Shown: positions 1 to 9,459, counted from the stretch's first letter. The stretch: 64,000 nucleotides of DNA from JAEUHZ01 sp964552795 (GCA_964552795.1 CAZKIO010000006.1:62001-126000), one strand, 5' to 3'. The notes: generated by a model from the letters alone, not told the origin. Numbers and translations: made by a program.

Positions 1-1
1 G

Positions 2-664
2 CGCGTCGACGTGACCGTCAACGGCGGGCCCGTCACGAGCTACCCGGCACGCACGATGCAGGGCGACCTGTTCCGCGCGGAGATCCCGGGGACCCTGGTG
101 GGCAACGTCTGCTACCGGTTCGTGTCGATCGACCAGTACGGCAACACCGGCACGTCGGTGCAGAAGTGCTTCACTGCCACCGGCGTCCCGGCCGGCACGC
201 CGTTCTGCTTCGGCGACGGCAGCGGCAACGCCTGCCCGTGCGGCAACTCCGGCGCCGCCGGCAACGGTTGCGCGAACTCGGTCAACGCGGCGGGCGGCAA
301 CCTGGCGGCCTCGGGCGCGGCGAGCATCTCGGCGGACACGCTGTCGCTGAACGGCAGCGGGATGCCGAACAGCTCGGCCTTGTACTTCCAGGGCACGACG
401 CAGCAGAGCGGCGGCCTGGGCGCGGCGTTCGGCGACGGCCTGCGCTGCGCGGGCGGGTCGGTGATCCGCCTGGGCACGAAGGTCAACGCGGCCGGTGCCT
501 CGAGCTACCCGACGGGCGGCGACCTCTCGATCAGCGTGCGGGGCGCGGTGCCCGGCGCGGGGTCGGTGCGCACCTACCAGTGCTGGTACCGCAACGCCGC
601 GGCCTTCTGCACGGCGGACACGTTCAACCTGACGAACGGCGTCTCCGTGACCTGGGGCGCGTAA
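2..664 (+). CDS. Secreted protein, C-terminal part (5' end outside window)
   Basis: The reading frame is open from the first bases of the window, so the N-terminus is missing; the internal GTG at 11 is probably not the true start. What remains starts with a beta-rich stretch and then a domain with FCFGDGSG, CPCGN, FQGTT, FGDGLRCAGG, YQCWYRN and TFNLTNG. The same domain ends the proteins at 35564-36646 and, in a reduced form, 50239-52794. The paired cysteines suggest an exported, disulfide-bonded protein. The upstream part resembles the linker before the same domain in the metalloprotease at 50239, so this could be the tail of a similar secreted enzyme. The function of the missing part is unknown. 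Confidence 0.8.
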   Translation, partial: RVDVTVNGGPVTSYPARTMQGDLFRAEIPGTLVGNVCYRFVSIDQYGNTGTSVQKCFTATGVPAGTPFCFGDGSGNACPCGNSGAAGNGCANSVNAAGGNLAASGAASISADTLSLNGSGMPNSSALYFQGTTQQSGGLGAAFGDGLRCAGGSVIRLGTKVNAAGASSYPTGGDLSISVRGAVPGAGSVRTYQCWYRNAAAFCTADTFNLTNGVSVTWGA

Positions 665-724
665 GCGGTCCACGGCGTCTCTTCGCGCGGCGCGCCCGGG
701 TTCGCCCCAGGCGCGCCGCGCTCG

Positions 725-755
725 TTGGCGGGTTCCGCTGCTCAACCCGTAGAAT
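725..755 (+). promoter_or_regulatory. Possible promoter for the radical SAM operon
   Basis: TTGGCG at 725-730 and TAGAAT at 750-755 are separated by 19 bases and lie just before the chosen start at 766. The -10 match is good; the -35 spacing is long. If used, the leader would be only a few bases. Confidence 0.35.
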
Positions 756-765
756 CGAAGTCGTC

Positions 766-1857
766 TTGAACGCGTTGGGCTACCTCAAGTTCGCGCGCCG
801 CGGCCTCGTCCGGGGCGGCGCCCCGATCCACCTCACGCTGTTCGTGACGGGTCGCTGCAACCTGCGCTGCCGCCACTGCTTCCACTGGCGCGAGGTCGAG
901 CAGGGCGCGCCGGGGCCGAGCCTCGCGCAGATCCGGTCGCTGGCCGACTCGGCCGCGCGCATGGGGCCGCTCCTGTGGGTCTCCTTCGGGGGCGGAGAGC
1001 CGTTCCTGCGCAACGATCTCGCCGACCTCGCCGCGGCCTTCGCGCGGCACGGCCTGCGCCACCTCACGATCCCCACCAACGGCCTGCTCCCCGAGCGCGC
1101 TGAGGAGTTCGCGACCGTGGTGCTGGACCGCCACCCGGACCTGCACCTGTCGCTGTCGGTCTCCTTCGACGGCCCGCCCCCGATCCACGACGCGATCCGG
1201 CAGGTTCCGGGAGGGCACGCGCGTTCGATGGAGTGCGTGCGGCGCCTCAAGCGGCTGCAGCAGCGGCTGCCGCGCCTGGGAGTCGGGGTCCTGGTGTGCG
1301 TGACCTCCGAGAACCAGGAGGTCCTGGCCGGCCACGTGCGCGAGCTCGTCGGCGAGCTGCGTCCCGACAACGTGACCGTGAACCTCGCGCGCGGCGACGC
1401 GCTGGACACGGCGCTGCTGAACGTGGACATCGACCGCTACGAGGAGGTCGTGGCCGCGAAGCGCGCGCTGCAGGCGAGCGGCGCGCTGCCCTACTTCGAC
1501 ATCCCGCTCGGACGCGTCGCCCAGGCGCGGGACGACCTGATGTACGAGCACGTGGCGCGCGTGGCGCGCGACGAACGTGGCCGCCGGCACCTTCCCTGCA
1601 CGGCCGGCACGCTGTCGGCCGTGATCTTCGAGAACGGCGACGTGCGGCCGTGCGAGATCCTGGGCGACAGCCTGGGCAACCTGAACGCGCACGGCTGGGA
1701 CCTGGAGCACGTCTGGAAGGGCGCCGCCGCGGACGCCCTGCGCGCGCGCATCGAGAGCACGCGCTGCGCCTGCACCTGGGAGTGCGCGCAGGCCGACAAC
1801 GTGCTGTTCTCGCCCCGCATGTGGCCGGCGCTGGCCCTGCGCGCCGCGCAATCGTGA
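766..1857 (+). CDS. Radical SAM protein with SPASM-like C-terminal cysteine domain
   Basis: A 363-residue protein. The CNLRCRHC motif (C31, C35, C38) binds the SAM-cleaving 4Fe-4S cluster, and GGGEPF is the usual GGE motif. The C-terminus has a cysteine set (PCTAG, RPCE, CACTWEC) typical of SPASM/twitch auxiliary clusters. Such proteins often modify peptides or take part in cofactor and cell-surface biosynthesis; the substrate here is unknown. I chose TTG at 766 because the family-like region NALGYLKFARRG begins there and a TAGAAT -10 hexamer lies just upstream; TTG 775 is an alternative. Its stop overlaps the GTG of the next gene, so it is the first gene of a coupled operon with two glycosyltransferase-type proteins. 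Confidence 0.85.
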   Translation: MNALGYLKFARRGLVRGGAPIHLTLFVTGRCNLRCRHCFHWREVEQGAPGPSLAQIRSLADSAARMGPLLWVSFGGGEPFLRNDLADLAAAFARHGLRHLTIPTNGLLPERAEEFATVVLDRHPDLHLSLSVSFDGPPPIHDAIRQVPGGHARSMECVRRLKRLQQRLPRLGVGVLVCVTSENQEVLAGHVRELVGELRPDNVTVNLARGDALDTALLNVDIDRYEEVVAAKRALQASGALPYFDIPLGRVAQARDDLMYEHVARVARDERGRRHLPCTAGTLSAVIFENGDVRPCEILGDSLGNLNAHGWDLEHVWKGAAADALRARIESTRCACTWECAQADNVLFSPRMWPALALRAAQS

Positions 1858-2903
1858 AGCTGGGCGTGCTGATCCCGTGCCGCGACGAGGCGGCGGTCGT
1901 GGAGCGCAAGCTGCGCAACCTCGCGCTGTGCGCGTGGCCCGCGGAGCGTGCCGGCCACCGCATCGTGATCGTCGACGACGGTTCGACGGACGGCACGGCC
2001 GCGATCGCGCGCGCCGCGGCCGCGCCGCTGACGGCGGACGGCGCGCTGCCGCGCGTCGACGTGATCGCGAACGCGGACCGTCCGGGCAAACCCGGCGCGC
2101 TGCGCACCGGCCTGGCGGCGCTCGCGGGAAGCGCCGATCTCGTGGTCCTTTCCGACGCCGACGTGGTGCTGGAGCCGGACGCGCTCGTCGCCCTGTTGCA
2201 GGCCTTCGAGGCCGATGCGCGGCTGGCGATGGCCTCCGGATCGCAGCGCTTCGTCCGCGACCTCGCCGGCGACGGGAGCTGCCGCGCCGCGGACGGCGGC
2301 GAGCCGGTCGCTGCCGGCTCGACCTTCGATCGCTGGACGGCGCGCGTGCGCGCGCTGGAATCGCGCGCCGGCGTGCTCTTCAGCGTGCATGGCCAGCTCC
2401 TCGCGTGGCGCACCGACCTGGGCCTCGTCCCGGCGCTCGGCGTCGCGGCCGACGACCTCGACCTGCGCTTCCAGGTCAAGGCGCGCGCACGGGAGCCGCG
2501 CCGCGTCGAGCGCGTGCCGGCGGCGCGCTTCCTCGAGATCAAGACGCCGGCGGGCGACGTCGCGCGCGAGCAGGCGATGCGCCGCGCGCGCGCCTGGTTC
2601 CAGGCGCTGGACCGCGGGCACGTTCCCGCGCGCGGTCTGCTCGAGCGCGTGCAGGCCGCCGCGTATCGCCACCTGCCGCGCCACGCACTGGCGCTGACGC
2701 ACGCGGTTCCGGTGCTGGCCGCGGGCGCGGCGTTGGCATGGCTCGGGCCGTGGTGGGTCCCGCTTCCGCTGGCGCTGGCGATCGGATTCCATCTGAGCCC
2801 GCTGGGCCGCCGCTGGGTGGCGCTGGCGACGCTGATCGCGGCCGCGCGCGCGAGGGAGCGACGCGAGCCGCTGGCCGAACGTTGGGAGATGACGCGCACG
2901 TGA
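1854..2903 (+). CDS. Family 2 glycosyltransferase with C-terminal membrane segments
   Basis: A 349-residue GT-A fold enzyme. It has the N-terminal VLIPCRDE strand, DDGSTDGT at about residue 41, the nucleotide/metal-binding SDAD near residues 100-103, and an acidic DDLDLRFQ motif further on. The last 70 residues contain two hydrophobic segments, suggesting membrane attachment. It probably transfers a sugar from an activated donor to a lipid or surface acceptor; donor and acceptor cannot be read from the sequence. GTG 1854 overlaps the upstream stop (GTGA), and its own stop overlaps the next GTG, so translation of the three genes is coupled. Confidence 0.85.
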   Translation: MKLGVLIPCRDEAAVVERKLRNLALCAWPAERAGHRIVIVDDGSTDGTAAIARAAAAPLTADGALPRVDVIANADRPGKPGALRTGLAALAGSADLVVLSDADVVLEPDALVALLQAFEADARLAMASGSQRFVRDLAGDGSCRAADGGEPVAAGSTFDRWTARVRALESRAGVLFSVHGQLLAWRTDLGLVPALGVAADDLDLRFQVKARAREPRRVERVPAARFLEIKTPAGDVAREQAMRRARAWFQALDRGHVPARGLLERVQAAAYRHLPRHALALTHAVPVLAAGAALAWLGPWWVPLPLALAIGFHLSPLGRRWVALATLIAAARARERREPLAERWEMTRT

Positions 2904-5176
2904 CGGCGCGCGCGTCTCCCGCGGCGGGGCCCCGGCGCCGGGATCTCCTGATCCTCGCGGCGATCGGCGCCGTGTCGTGGGTGCTGCACCTCGCGACGGT
3001 GCTGGTCTACGAGCTCGCGCACCCCAACGCGCTGGTCCCCGTGATCGACGAGCGCAGCTACGACCGCTGGGCGCGCGCCATCGCGGGCGGCGATTGGATG
3101 GGCCGGGAAGTGTTCTTCCAGGAGCCGCTGTATCCCTACGTGCTGGGGGCCTTGTACAGCCTGTTCGGACCCAGCGCGCTGGTCGCGCGCGTCGCGCAGG
3201 CGGGCCTGTGGGCCGCGGCGACCGTGCTCGCGGGCCTGCTCGCGCGCCGGCTGTTCGGACGCGCGGCGGGGTTCACGGCGGCGGCCTTGATGACCGTGTA
3301 CTGGCCGGGCCTCCTGTTCCCGGCGCTCCTGCTCAAGGAGAACCTGCTGCTCCCGATCCTCCTCTGCCTTGCGCTCCTGCTGGTCGCCACGCGCAACGTC
3401 GAGGGACGCGCCGCGGCGCTGCGCTGGGCCGGCGTCGGCGTGATGGGCGGCCTGGGTGCGCTGTTGCGAGGCAACGTCCTCGTGCTGCTGCCGGTGCTCG
3501 TGCTCTGGCCGATCGCGCGCCGGGCGTGCTGCCGCGAGCGCGTTGCAGCCGCGCTGCCGCATGCCGCACTCGTGCTGCTGGGCGTCGCCTGCGTCCTCCT
3601 GCCCGTCGCCTGGCGCAACTGGCACGTCGGCGGCGTGTTCGCGCTGACGACCAGCGGCGCGGGCACCAACGTGTACGGCGGCAACAACCTGGAGAACCCC
3701 TACGGCCGCGCGACCGAGTTCTCGTTCATCCGCGGCATCCCCGAGCACGAAGCCGGCGACTGGCGCCGCGAAGCCCAGCGGCGCGCCGGCCGGGAGCTCG
3801 ACGCCGGCGAGGTCAGCGCGTTCTGGATGGGGGAGGCGCTGCGCTCCGTGCGCGAGCACCCGGGCGAGCACGCGCGCATCCTGTGGAACAAGCTGCGGCT
3901 CTCGCTCGGCGCGTACGAGGTCCCCGACAACCACAATCTCGCGTGGGACGCGCAGTACGTGCCGCTCGTCCGTGGCCCTTGGCCGGGCTTCGGCGTGGTC
4001 GGCGCGCTGGGGCTCGCCGGGCTTCTCGCCTGGGCCTGGCTGCGCGCGCGGCGCGGCGCGGACGGCGTGCCGTGCCCGGGCGGGGCGGACGAACTGGCCG
4101 TGCTGTTCGTGCTGTACCTGGGCACCATCGTGCTGACGGTGACCAGCGATCGCGCGCGTCTCCCGCTGATCGTCGCGCTGATCCCGTTCGCGGCCTGGTT
4201 CGTCACCGCGCTTCCCGGCTGGGTGCGCGAGCGTGCCGCGTCGCGGCTCGTTCCGGCGCTCCTCGCGCTGGGCGGCGCGGTCCTCGTCGTGCACGTCCCC
4301 GCGCTGCCGGCCGAGGACGTCGCCGAGGACTGGGACGAGCGCGACTTCAACCTGTCGGTGCAGTGGATCGACGATTCGTCGAAGTCCGACGATGGCCGCG
4401 CCCTGGCGGAGAAGCTCGCGCAGAAGCACCCGCGCTCCGCGCGCGTGCGCACGCTCGTCGCCGAGTACGACCACCGCCGCGGCGCACGCCTGATGCGCGA
4501 GGAGACCGAGGTCGCGCAGCGCGCGGGACGCGACCTCCTGGAGGACGTGCTGCGCCGCGCGCAGGCGGTCGCCGACGATGCCGGCGTGTTCCCGCGCGAA
4601 CGGTTCCGCGCCCAGTGCCTCGCGGCCTGGACGGCGCTCGACCTGGGGGCGTTCGCGGAGGCGGCGGCGCGCTTTGCCGCCGCACGTGCCTTCGACGGCG
4701 ACGCGGTCGGCCTGATCGAGGGCGCGGCCCGGGCCGAACTCGGCCTCGCGCGCCGGGACTTCGAGGCCGGTCGCGCGGGCCTGGAAGCGGATCCGGCGGA
4801 CTCCGCCGGTCGCGCCCGCGCGCAGGCCGCCGTCGAGAGCGCTCTCGACCGGCTGCAGGCGCTGGCGGGCGACGGCGCCGTGCCGCGGGCGCGGCGCGGA
4901 GAGGCGCGCCTCCTCGCGGGCTGGATCCAGCTCTGGCTGAAGCGTCTGCCGAACGCCGAGCGCCACTTCCGCGCCGCCATCGACCTTCACCGCGGAGTCG
5001 ATACGCGCATCGGCCTCGCGTCGGTGCTCCTCGCCCGGGCGGAGCTCCTGTCGCCCGGCCAGGAGCGCGACGGAGTGCTGCGCGAGTGCGGCGAACTGCT
5101 CGCCGACCTGGGCACCCTCGCACCGGACTCGCCGGCCGCAGCCGAGCTGCGCGCGCGGGCCGCCGCGCTCAAGTAG
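2900..5176 (+). CDS. Polytopic GT-C-like glycosyltransferase with repeat-like C-terminal domain
   Basis: A 758-residue protein. Residues 1 to about 460 contain many hydrophobic helices and an acidic first loop (VIDERSYDRWARAI), the pattern of GT-C transferases that use lipid-linked sugars (PMT/ArnT-like). The remaining 300 residues are soluble, alanine- and arginine-rich helices that look like tetratricopeptide repeats. Such proteins sit in the inner membrane and glycosylate proteins or lipids on the outer face. GTG 2900 overlaps the GT2 stop. The 3' end overlaps the convergent minus-strand gene by 8 bases. The family assignment is by topology, not by a decisive motif. Confidence 0.7.
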   Translation: MTARASPAAGPRRRDLLILAAIGAVSWVLHLATVLVYELAHPNALVPVIDERSYDRWARAIAGGDWMGREVFFQEPLYPYVLGALYSLFGPSALVARVAQAGLWAAATVLAGLLARRLFGRAAGFTAAALMTVYWPGLLFPALLLKENLLLPILLCLALLLVATRNVEGRAAALRWAGVGVMGGLGALLRGNVLVLLPVLVLWPIARRACCRERVAAALPHAALVLLGVACVLLPVAWRNWHVGGVFALTTSGAGTNVYGGNNLENPYGRATEFSFIRGIPEHEAGDWRREAQRRAGRELDAGEVSAFWMGEALRSVREHPGEHARILWNKLRLSLGAYEVPDNHNLAWDAQYVPLVRGPWPGFGVVGALGLAGLLAWAWLRARRGADGVPCPGGADELAVLFVLYLGTIVLTVTSDRARLPLIVALIPFAAWFVTALPGWVRERAASRLVPALLALGGAVLVVHVPALPAEDVAEDWDERDFNLSVQWIDDSSKSDDGRALAEKLAQKHPRSARVRTLVAEYDHRRGARLMREETEVAQRAGRDLLEDVLRRAQAVADDAGVFPRERFRAQCLAAWTALDLGAFAEAAARFAAARAFDGDAVGLIEGAARAELGLARRDFEAGRAGLEADPADSAGRARAQAAVESALDRLQALAGDGAVPRARRGEARLLAGWIQLWLKRLPNAERHFRAAIDLHRGVDTRIGLASVLLARAELLSPGQERDGVLRECGELLADLGTLAPDSPAAAELRARAAALK

Positions 5177-5855
5177 CGGCGCGCGGCAGGCGCCCGAGCC
5201 CGGCCAGCGCGCGCGCGGTGCGCGGACACGGCTCGCCGTCCGGCCGGATCGAGCGCGCCAGCTCGGCGAGATCGGCCGCGTCGTCGACGTCCCGCAGCTC
5301 GTCGAGCAGCGCCAGTTCGAGCCCGCCGTTCCGGGCGCGCTCGCGCGTCTCTGCGAGGACGTCCGGCGTGCTCCAGGCGATGCCCTCGAACAGCGCGGGC
5401 GCCGGCGCGTCGAGCCCGACGAGGTAGTAGCCGCCGTCGGTGGCGGGACCGAGCACCACGCGCGCCGCGTCCAGGCGCGCGAACGCGGCCTCGATCCGTT
5501 CCGCGGGGAGGTGCGGCGTGTCGCTGCCGATCATGACGACGCGCGCGGGACCGGACTCGAAGGCGGCAGCGAACGCTGCGCGCATGCGCGCGCCGAGGTC
5601 GCCCGCGACCTGCGCGAGGATGCGCGCGCGCGGCGCCCAGGCGGCGAAGCGCGCCGCGGAGTCCGGCGGTGCATGGCACACCCAGACCTCCGCGTCCGCC
5701 ACCTGCTGCGCCGTCCGCAGCGTGTCGTGCACGAACGCCTCGGCGAGATCCGCCGTCTGCGCCGCGGTCAGGCCCGCGCTGGCGGCGAGGCGCGTCTTCG
5801 ACCCGCCGGCGCGCGGGTCCTTGGCCATCACGATCACGCAGCGACGCGCGCTCAC
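5169..5855 (-). CDS. TIGR04282/DUF2064-type glycosyltransferase
   Basis: A 228-residue protein with the family's opening VIVMAKDPRAGGSKTRL, the central GSDTPHLP, and GPATDGGYYLVG. These are the hallmarks of the nucleotidyltransferase-fold group annotated as TIGR04282 glycosyltransferases, cytosolic enzymes of uncertain substrate often found near envelope genes. The start GTG 5855 overlaps the stop of the upstream ABC transporter gene (GTGA), so it belongs to that operon; an internal ATG at 5828 is the alternative start. The 3' end overlaps the convergent plus-strand gene by 8 bases. Confidence 0.85.
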   Translation of the reverse strand: MSARRCVIVMAKDPRAGGSKTRLAASAGLTAAQTADLAEAFVHDTLRTAQQVADAEVWVCHAPPDSAARFAAWAPRARILAQVAGDLGARMRAAFAAAFESGPARVVMIGSDTPHLPAERIEAAFARLDAARVVLGPATDGGYYLVGLDAPAPALFEGIAWSTPDVLAETRERARNGGLELALLDELRDVDDAADLAELARSIRPDGEPCPRTARALAGLGRLPRAAT

Positions 5856-7714
5856 GCGCTGGGCACCTCCTCGCGGAACTGCAGGCGGTGCAGGCGCGCG
5901 TAGATGCCGTCGGCGCGGAGGAGTTCCTCGTGCGTGCCCGACTCGCGCAGCCGGCCGCGGTGCATCACCAGGATGCGGTCGGCACGCCGCACCGTCGAGA
6001 GGCGGTGCGCGACGACCAGCGCGCTGCGGCCCTCGAGCAGGCGGCTGGTCGCGCGCTCGATGCGCGCCTCGGTGTTCGAGTCGACGCTGGCCGTGGCCTC
6101 GTCGAGGATCACGATGCGCGGGCGGCCGGCCAGCGCGCGCGCCATGGCCAGCAGCTGGCGCTCGCCGGTCGAGAAGGTCACGCCGCGCTCGGCGACGGGA
6201 GCGGAGAGCCCGCCGGGCAGGCGCGCGACCAGCTCGTTCGCGCGGCTGGCGTCGAGCGCCAGCTCCAGCGCGTCCTCGTCCACCTCTGCGCGGTCCATCA
6301 CGAGGTTCTCGCGCAAGGAGCCGGCGAACAGGAAGTCCTCCTGCAGCACGAGGCCGAACAGGGAACGCAGGCGCTCCAGTTCCAGTTCCCGCAGGTCGAC
6401 GCCGTCGAGCGTGATGCGACCCGCGGTCGGGTCGTAGAAGCGCAGGAGCAGGTTGACCAGCGTGGACTTGCCCGCGCCGGTGGCGCCGACCACGGCGACG
6501 GTCTCGCCGGGACGGATCTCGAAGGAGACGTCGGCCACGACCTCGGTCGTGCCGTCGTAGCTGAACGACACGTGCTCGAAGCACAGGTGCCCGCGCACGG
6601 CGTCGGGCGCGATGCCGCGCGCGCCGTCCGCGACCGCCGTGCGCGTGTCGAGCACCTGGAAGATGCGCTCCGACGACGCGAACGCGCTCTGCAGGATGTT
6701 GTAGCGCTCGCCCAGCTCGCGGATCGGGGAGACGAGCATGGCCACGTAGAACCAGAACTGGATGAACTCGCCGTAGGTCAGCTCGCGGCCGACGATCGAG
6801 ATGCCCCCGACCCACAGCGTCGTGGCCTGGATGCCGGTGACCGCGAAGTCGATGGCCGGGAAGAACAGCGCGAACAGGAAGATCGTGCGCAGGTTCGCCG
6901 AGAGGTAGCCGGCGAGGTGCCCGGCGAAACGCGCGCCGACCTGCCGCTCGCGCCGGAACACCTGCACGACGCGCATGCCCTGCAGCACCTCCTGCAGGTA
7001 GCCGTTGAGGCGCGCGAGGCGCGCGCGCACGAGCCGGTGCGCGTCGCGGGCGCCCCCGCGGAACACCAGGCTGATGCCGATCAGCACCGGCGTGCCGGCC
7101 AGCACCACCAGTGCCAGGCCCCAGTCCAGCCAGAAGAGCAGCGCGAGCAGCAGGACGACCTTCACCAGGTCGAACAGCAGCACGACCAGGCCCGACGTGA
7201 ACATCTCGTTCAGGTTCTCGACGTCGCTGGTGACGCGCGTCACCAGCGAACCCGTGGGCCGCTTGTCGAAGAACGAGAGGTCCAGCGACTGGATGTGGCG
7301 GAAGAGCTGCGTGCGCAGGTCGGCGATGACGACCTGGCCCGTGCGGTTGAGCTGCGAGACCTCCAGGTAGCGCAGCGTGATCGCGCCGGCCATCAGCGCG
7401 GCGTAGAGGCCGACCCACCACCAGAACGCGTGCAGGTACGGCGCGAGGTCGGCGGTCGTCCCGGCGGCCTCGGCCGCGGCGCGCGCCTCGACCGCGCCCA
7501 GGATCGGGCCGTCGAGCGCGTTGCGCCAGACCCACGGGCCCAGCACGTCGAGCGCGAAGAGCGCCGCCAGGATCAGGAAGCTCGTGGCGAACAGTCGCGC
7601 GTGCGGGCGCACGAAACGCAGCAGACGCTGCAGGAGCCGCCGGTCCCAGGCCTTGCCCGCGAAGACCTCGTCGTGCGGATCGACGTCGTCGGGCTTCTTG
7701 CGCGCGCGCTTCAT
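5852..7714 (-). CDS. ABC exporter subunit, fused membrane and ATPase domains (consensus Walker B)
   Basis: A 620-residue MsbA/MdlB-type half transporter: a six-helix membrane domain (about residues 30-340) followed by the ATPase. It shows Walker A GATGAGKST, a divergent signature FSTGERQ instead of LSGGQ, Walker B VILDEATASVD with the catalytic glutamate, and the H-loop AHRLST. It follows the sister subunit with a 4-base ATGA overlap, so the two probably form one heterodimer exporting a lipid, peptide or drug-like molecule. The degenerate signature here pairs with the Asp-for-Glu change in the partner. The real start is ATG 7714; the reading frame is open far upstream but that part is a shadow of the partner gene. 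Confidence 0.93.
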   Translation of the reverse strand: MKRARKKPDDVDPHDEVFAGKAWDRRLLQRLLRFVRPHARLFATSFLILAALFALDVLGPWVWRNALDGPILGAVEARAAAEAAGTTADLAPYLHAFWWWVGLYAALMAGAITLRYLEVSQLNRTGQVVIADLRTQLFRHIQSLDLSFFDKRPTGSLVTRVTSDVENLNEMFTSGLVVLLFDLVKVVLLLALLFWLDWGLALVVLAGTPVLIGISLVFRGGARDAHRLVRARLARLNGYLQEVLQGMRVVQVFRRERQVGARFAGHLAGYLSANLRTIFLFALFFPAIDFAVTGIQATTLWVGGISIVGRELTYGEFIQFWFYVAMLVSPIRELGERYNILQSAFASSERIFQVLDTRTAVADGARGIAPDAVRGHLCFEHVSFSYDGTTEVVADVSFEIRPGETVAVVGATGAGKSTLVNLLLRFYDPTAGRITLDGVDLRELELERLRSLFGLVLQEDFLFAGSLRENLVMDRAEVDEDALELALDASRANELVARLPGGLSAPVAERGVTFSTGERQLLAMARALAGRPRIVILDEATASVDSNTEARIERATSRLLEGRSALVVAHRLSTVRRADRILVMHRGRLRESGTHEELLRADGIYARLHRLQFREEVPSA

Positions 7715-9459
7715 AGCACCGACAACTCGTCGCGGGCCTGCTGGCGCGCCCACGTCTCCTGGTACCAGCCGGGTCGCGCGACCAGGTCCGCGTGGCGGCC
7801 CTGGGCCTCGACGCGGCCGTCGGGCGCCAGGACCACGATGGTGTCGGCGCGCGTGACCGAGCTGAGCCGGTGCGCGGCGATGACCACGGTGCGGCCGCGC
7901 CCGGCGGCCCGCAGGTTGTGGATCAGGCGCGCCTCGGTCTCCGTGTCGACGGCGCTCAAGGCGTCGTCCAGCACCAGGATCCGCGGATCGCAAGCCAGCG
8001 CGCGCGCGATGCAGGTGCGCTGGCGCTGGCCTCCGGACAGCGTCACGCCGCGTTCGCCGATCAACTGGTCGAAGCCCTGCGGGAAGCGCGCCACCTCGTC
8101 GGTCATGCACACGAGCTCGGCCAGTTCGACCAGACGCGCGTCGGCGAGCGAGCCCTCGGTCCCGAACGACACGTTCTCGCGCCAGGTCTCGCTGAACAGG
8201 AAGCTGTCTTGCGGCACGTAGCCCAGGGATCCGCGCACGTCCTCGATGGCGAGGCGGCGCAGGTCGGTGCCGTCGAGGCGCACCTCGCCGCGCGTGGGAT
8301 CCATCAGGCGGCCCAGCAGGAGCAGCAGCGTGGTCTTGCCCGATCCGGTCGGACCCACGATGCCCAGCACGCTGCCCGCCGGCACCTCGACCGTGACGCC
8401 CTGCACGGCCGGGCGCTCGGCGCCGGCGTAGGTGAAGCCGACGTCCGCGAGCGACAGCGCGCCGCGCGGCTCGGCGAGCGGCAGCGGATCCGCGGGCTCG
8501 GGCAGGTCCGAGGCGCGCGCCAGGAGCTCGTCGATGCGCACCGCGCTGGCCAGCGCGCGCGGGTACATGCCGGCGATCCAGCCCACGGCGATGATCGGCC
8601 AGAACACCTTGAACGTGAGGTCGATGAACTTGAACAGGTCCCCGGCCGGCAGCGAGCGGTCGATCATCGCCAGGCCCCCGACGCACAGGATCACCACGAA
8701 CGTGAAGTCGTTGGCGGCGTGCGTGACGGCATGCACCAGGGCGCGCGCGCGGCCCAGCTTGATCTGGTTCTCGCGGTTGGCCAGCGAGGCGCGGTCGAAG
8801 CGCGCGACCTGCTGCTCCTCGCGGCCGTAGCCCTTGACCACGCGGATGCCCGAGAAGTTCTCCTGCGCGCGGTGGCCGATGTCCGCCAGCGACTCCTGGA
8901 CGAGCTGGCTGTAGCGGTGGATGCGCGGCGAGAAGGACTTGATCCCCAGGCCCATGAGGAACAGCGGGATCAGCATGGTCGAGGCCAGCGCCGCGTCCAG
9001 CGAGAACAGGAGACCCAGGCTGACCGGCACCATCACGACCGCGCCGAGCGTGTACATCATGCCCGGCCCGAGGAACATGCGGATGTTCTCGACGTCGCTG
9101 GTGACGCGGCTGACGACGTCGCCCGAGCGGGTCGAGGCGTGGAAGGACATCGGCAGCGACGTCAGCTTGTCGAACAGGTCCTGCTTGAGCTGGTTCTCGA
9201 CGTAGCGCGAGACGGCGACGATCCACCAGCGCTGGAGGTAGCGGAACACGCCGCGCACCAGCGAGAGGCCCATCACGATCGCGACGACGCCCAGCAGGAA
9301 CCCGGTGTCCGTCGCGGTCCGCAACCGGTCGAGCGTGTCGCCGATGACGACGGTGATGGCGACGTCGAGGAGCTGCGCGGCGGGGATGCACAGGAAGCCC
9401 GCGACGAGCTGCCGCTTGTGGCGCAGGAAGCGCCGGAAAAAGCTCCACAGTCGGTTCAC
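7711..9459 (-). CDS. ABC exporter subunit, fused membrane and ATPase domains (degenerate Walker B)
   Basis: A 582-residue half transporter, partner of the downstream subunit. The membrane domain spans about residues 15-320. The ATPase has Walker A GPTGSGKTT, a perfect LSGGQRQR signature, and Walker B LVLDDALSAVD, where the catalytic glutamate is aspartate. This is the asymmetry known from heterodimeric exporters of the TM287/288 and LmrCD kind, where one ATP site is non-hydrolytic. GTG 9459 was chosen as start because it precedes NRLWSFFRRFLRHKR, a normal amphipathic start of the family, and lies 7 bases after the stop of the M28 peptidase gene. Confidence 0.92.
   Translation of the reverse strand: MNRLWSFFRRFLRHKRQLVAGFLCIPAAQLLDVAITVVIGDTLDRLRTATDTGFLLGVVAIVMGLSLVRGVFRYLQRWWIVAVSRYVENQLKQDLFDKLTSLPMSFHASTRSGDVVSRVTSDVENIRMFLGPGMMYTLGAVVMVPVSLGLLFSLDAALASTMLIPLFLMGLGIKSFSPRIHRYSQLVQESLADIGHRAQENFSGIRVVKGYGREEQQVARFDRASLANRENQIKLGRARALVHAVTHAANDFTFVVILCVGGLAMIDRSLPAGDLFKFIDLTFKVFWPIIAVGWIAGMYPRALASAVRIDELLARASDLPEPADPLPLAEPRGALSLADVGFTYAGAERPAVQGVTVEVPAGSVLGIVGPTGSGKTTLLLLLGRLMDPTRGEVRLDGTDLRRLAIEDVRGSLGYVPQDSFLFSETWRENVSFGTEGSLADARLVELAELVCMTDEVARFPQGFDQLIGERGVTLSGGQRQRTCIARALACDPRILVLDDALSAVDTETEARLIHNLRAAGRGRTVVIAAHRLSSVTRADTIVVLAPDGRVEAQGRHADLVARPGWYQETWARQQARDELSVL

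Noticed and set aside
1247..4990. A 1247-residue antisense frame
   Set aside because: Same GC artefact, opposite the radical SAM and glycosyltransferase operon.
5169..7535. A 788-residue protein ending in the DUF2064 domain
   Set aside because: Residues before GTG 5855 are a shadow of the ABC gene.
5852..9448. One 1198-residue ABC protein
   Set aside because: The frame is open through the partner gene, but the first part is out-of-frame shadow; ATG 7714 overlaps the partner stop and begins a normal exporter subunit.
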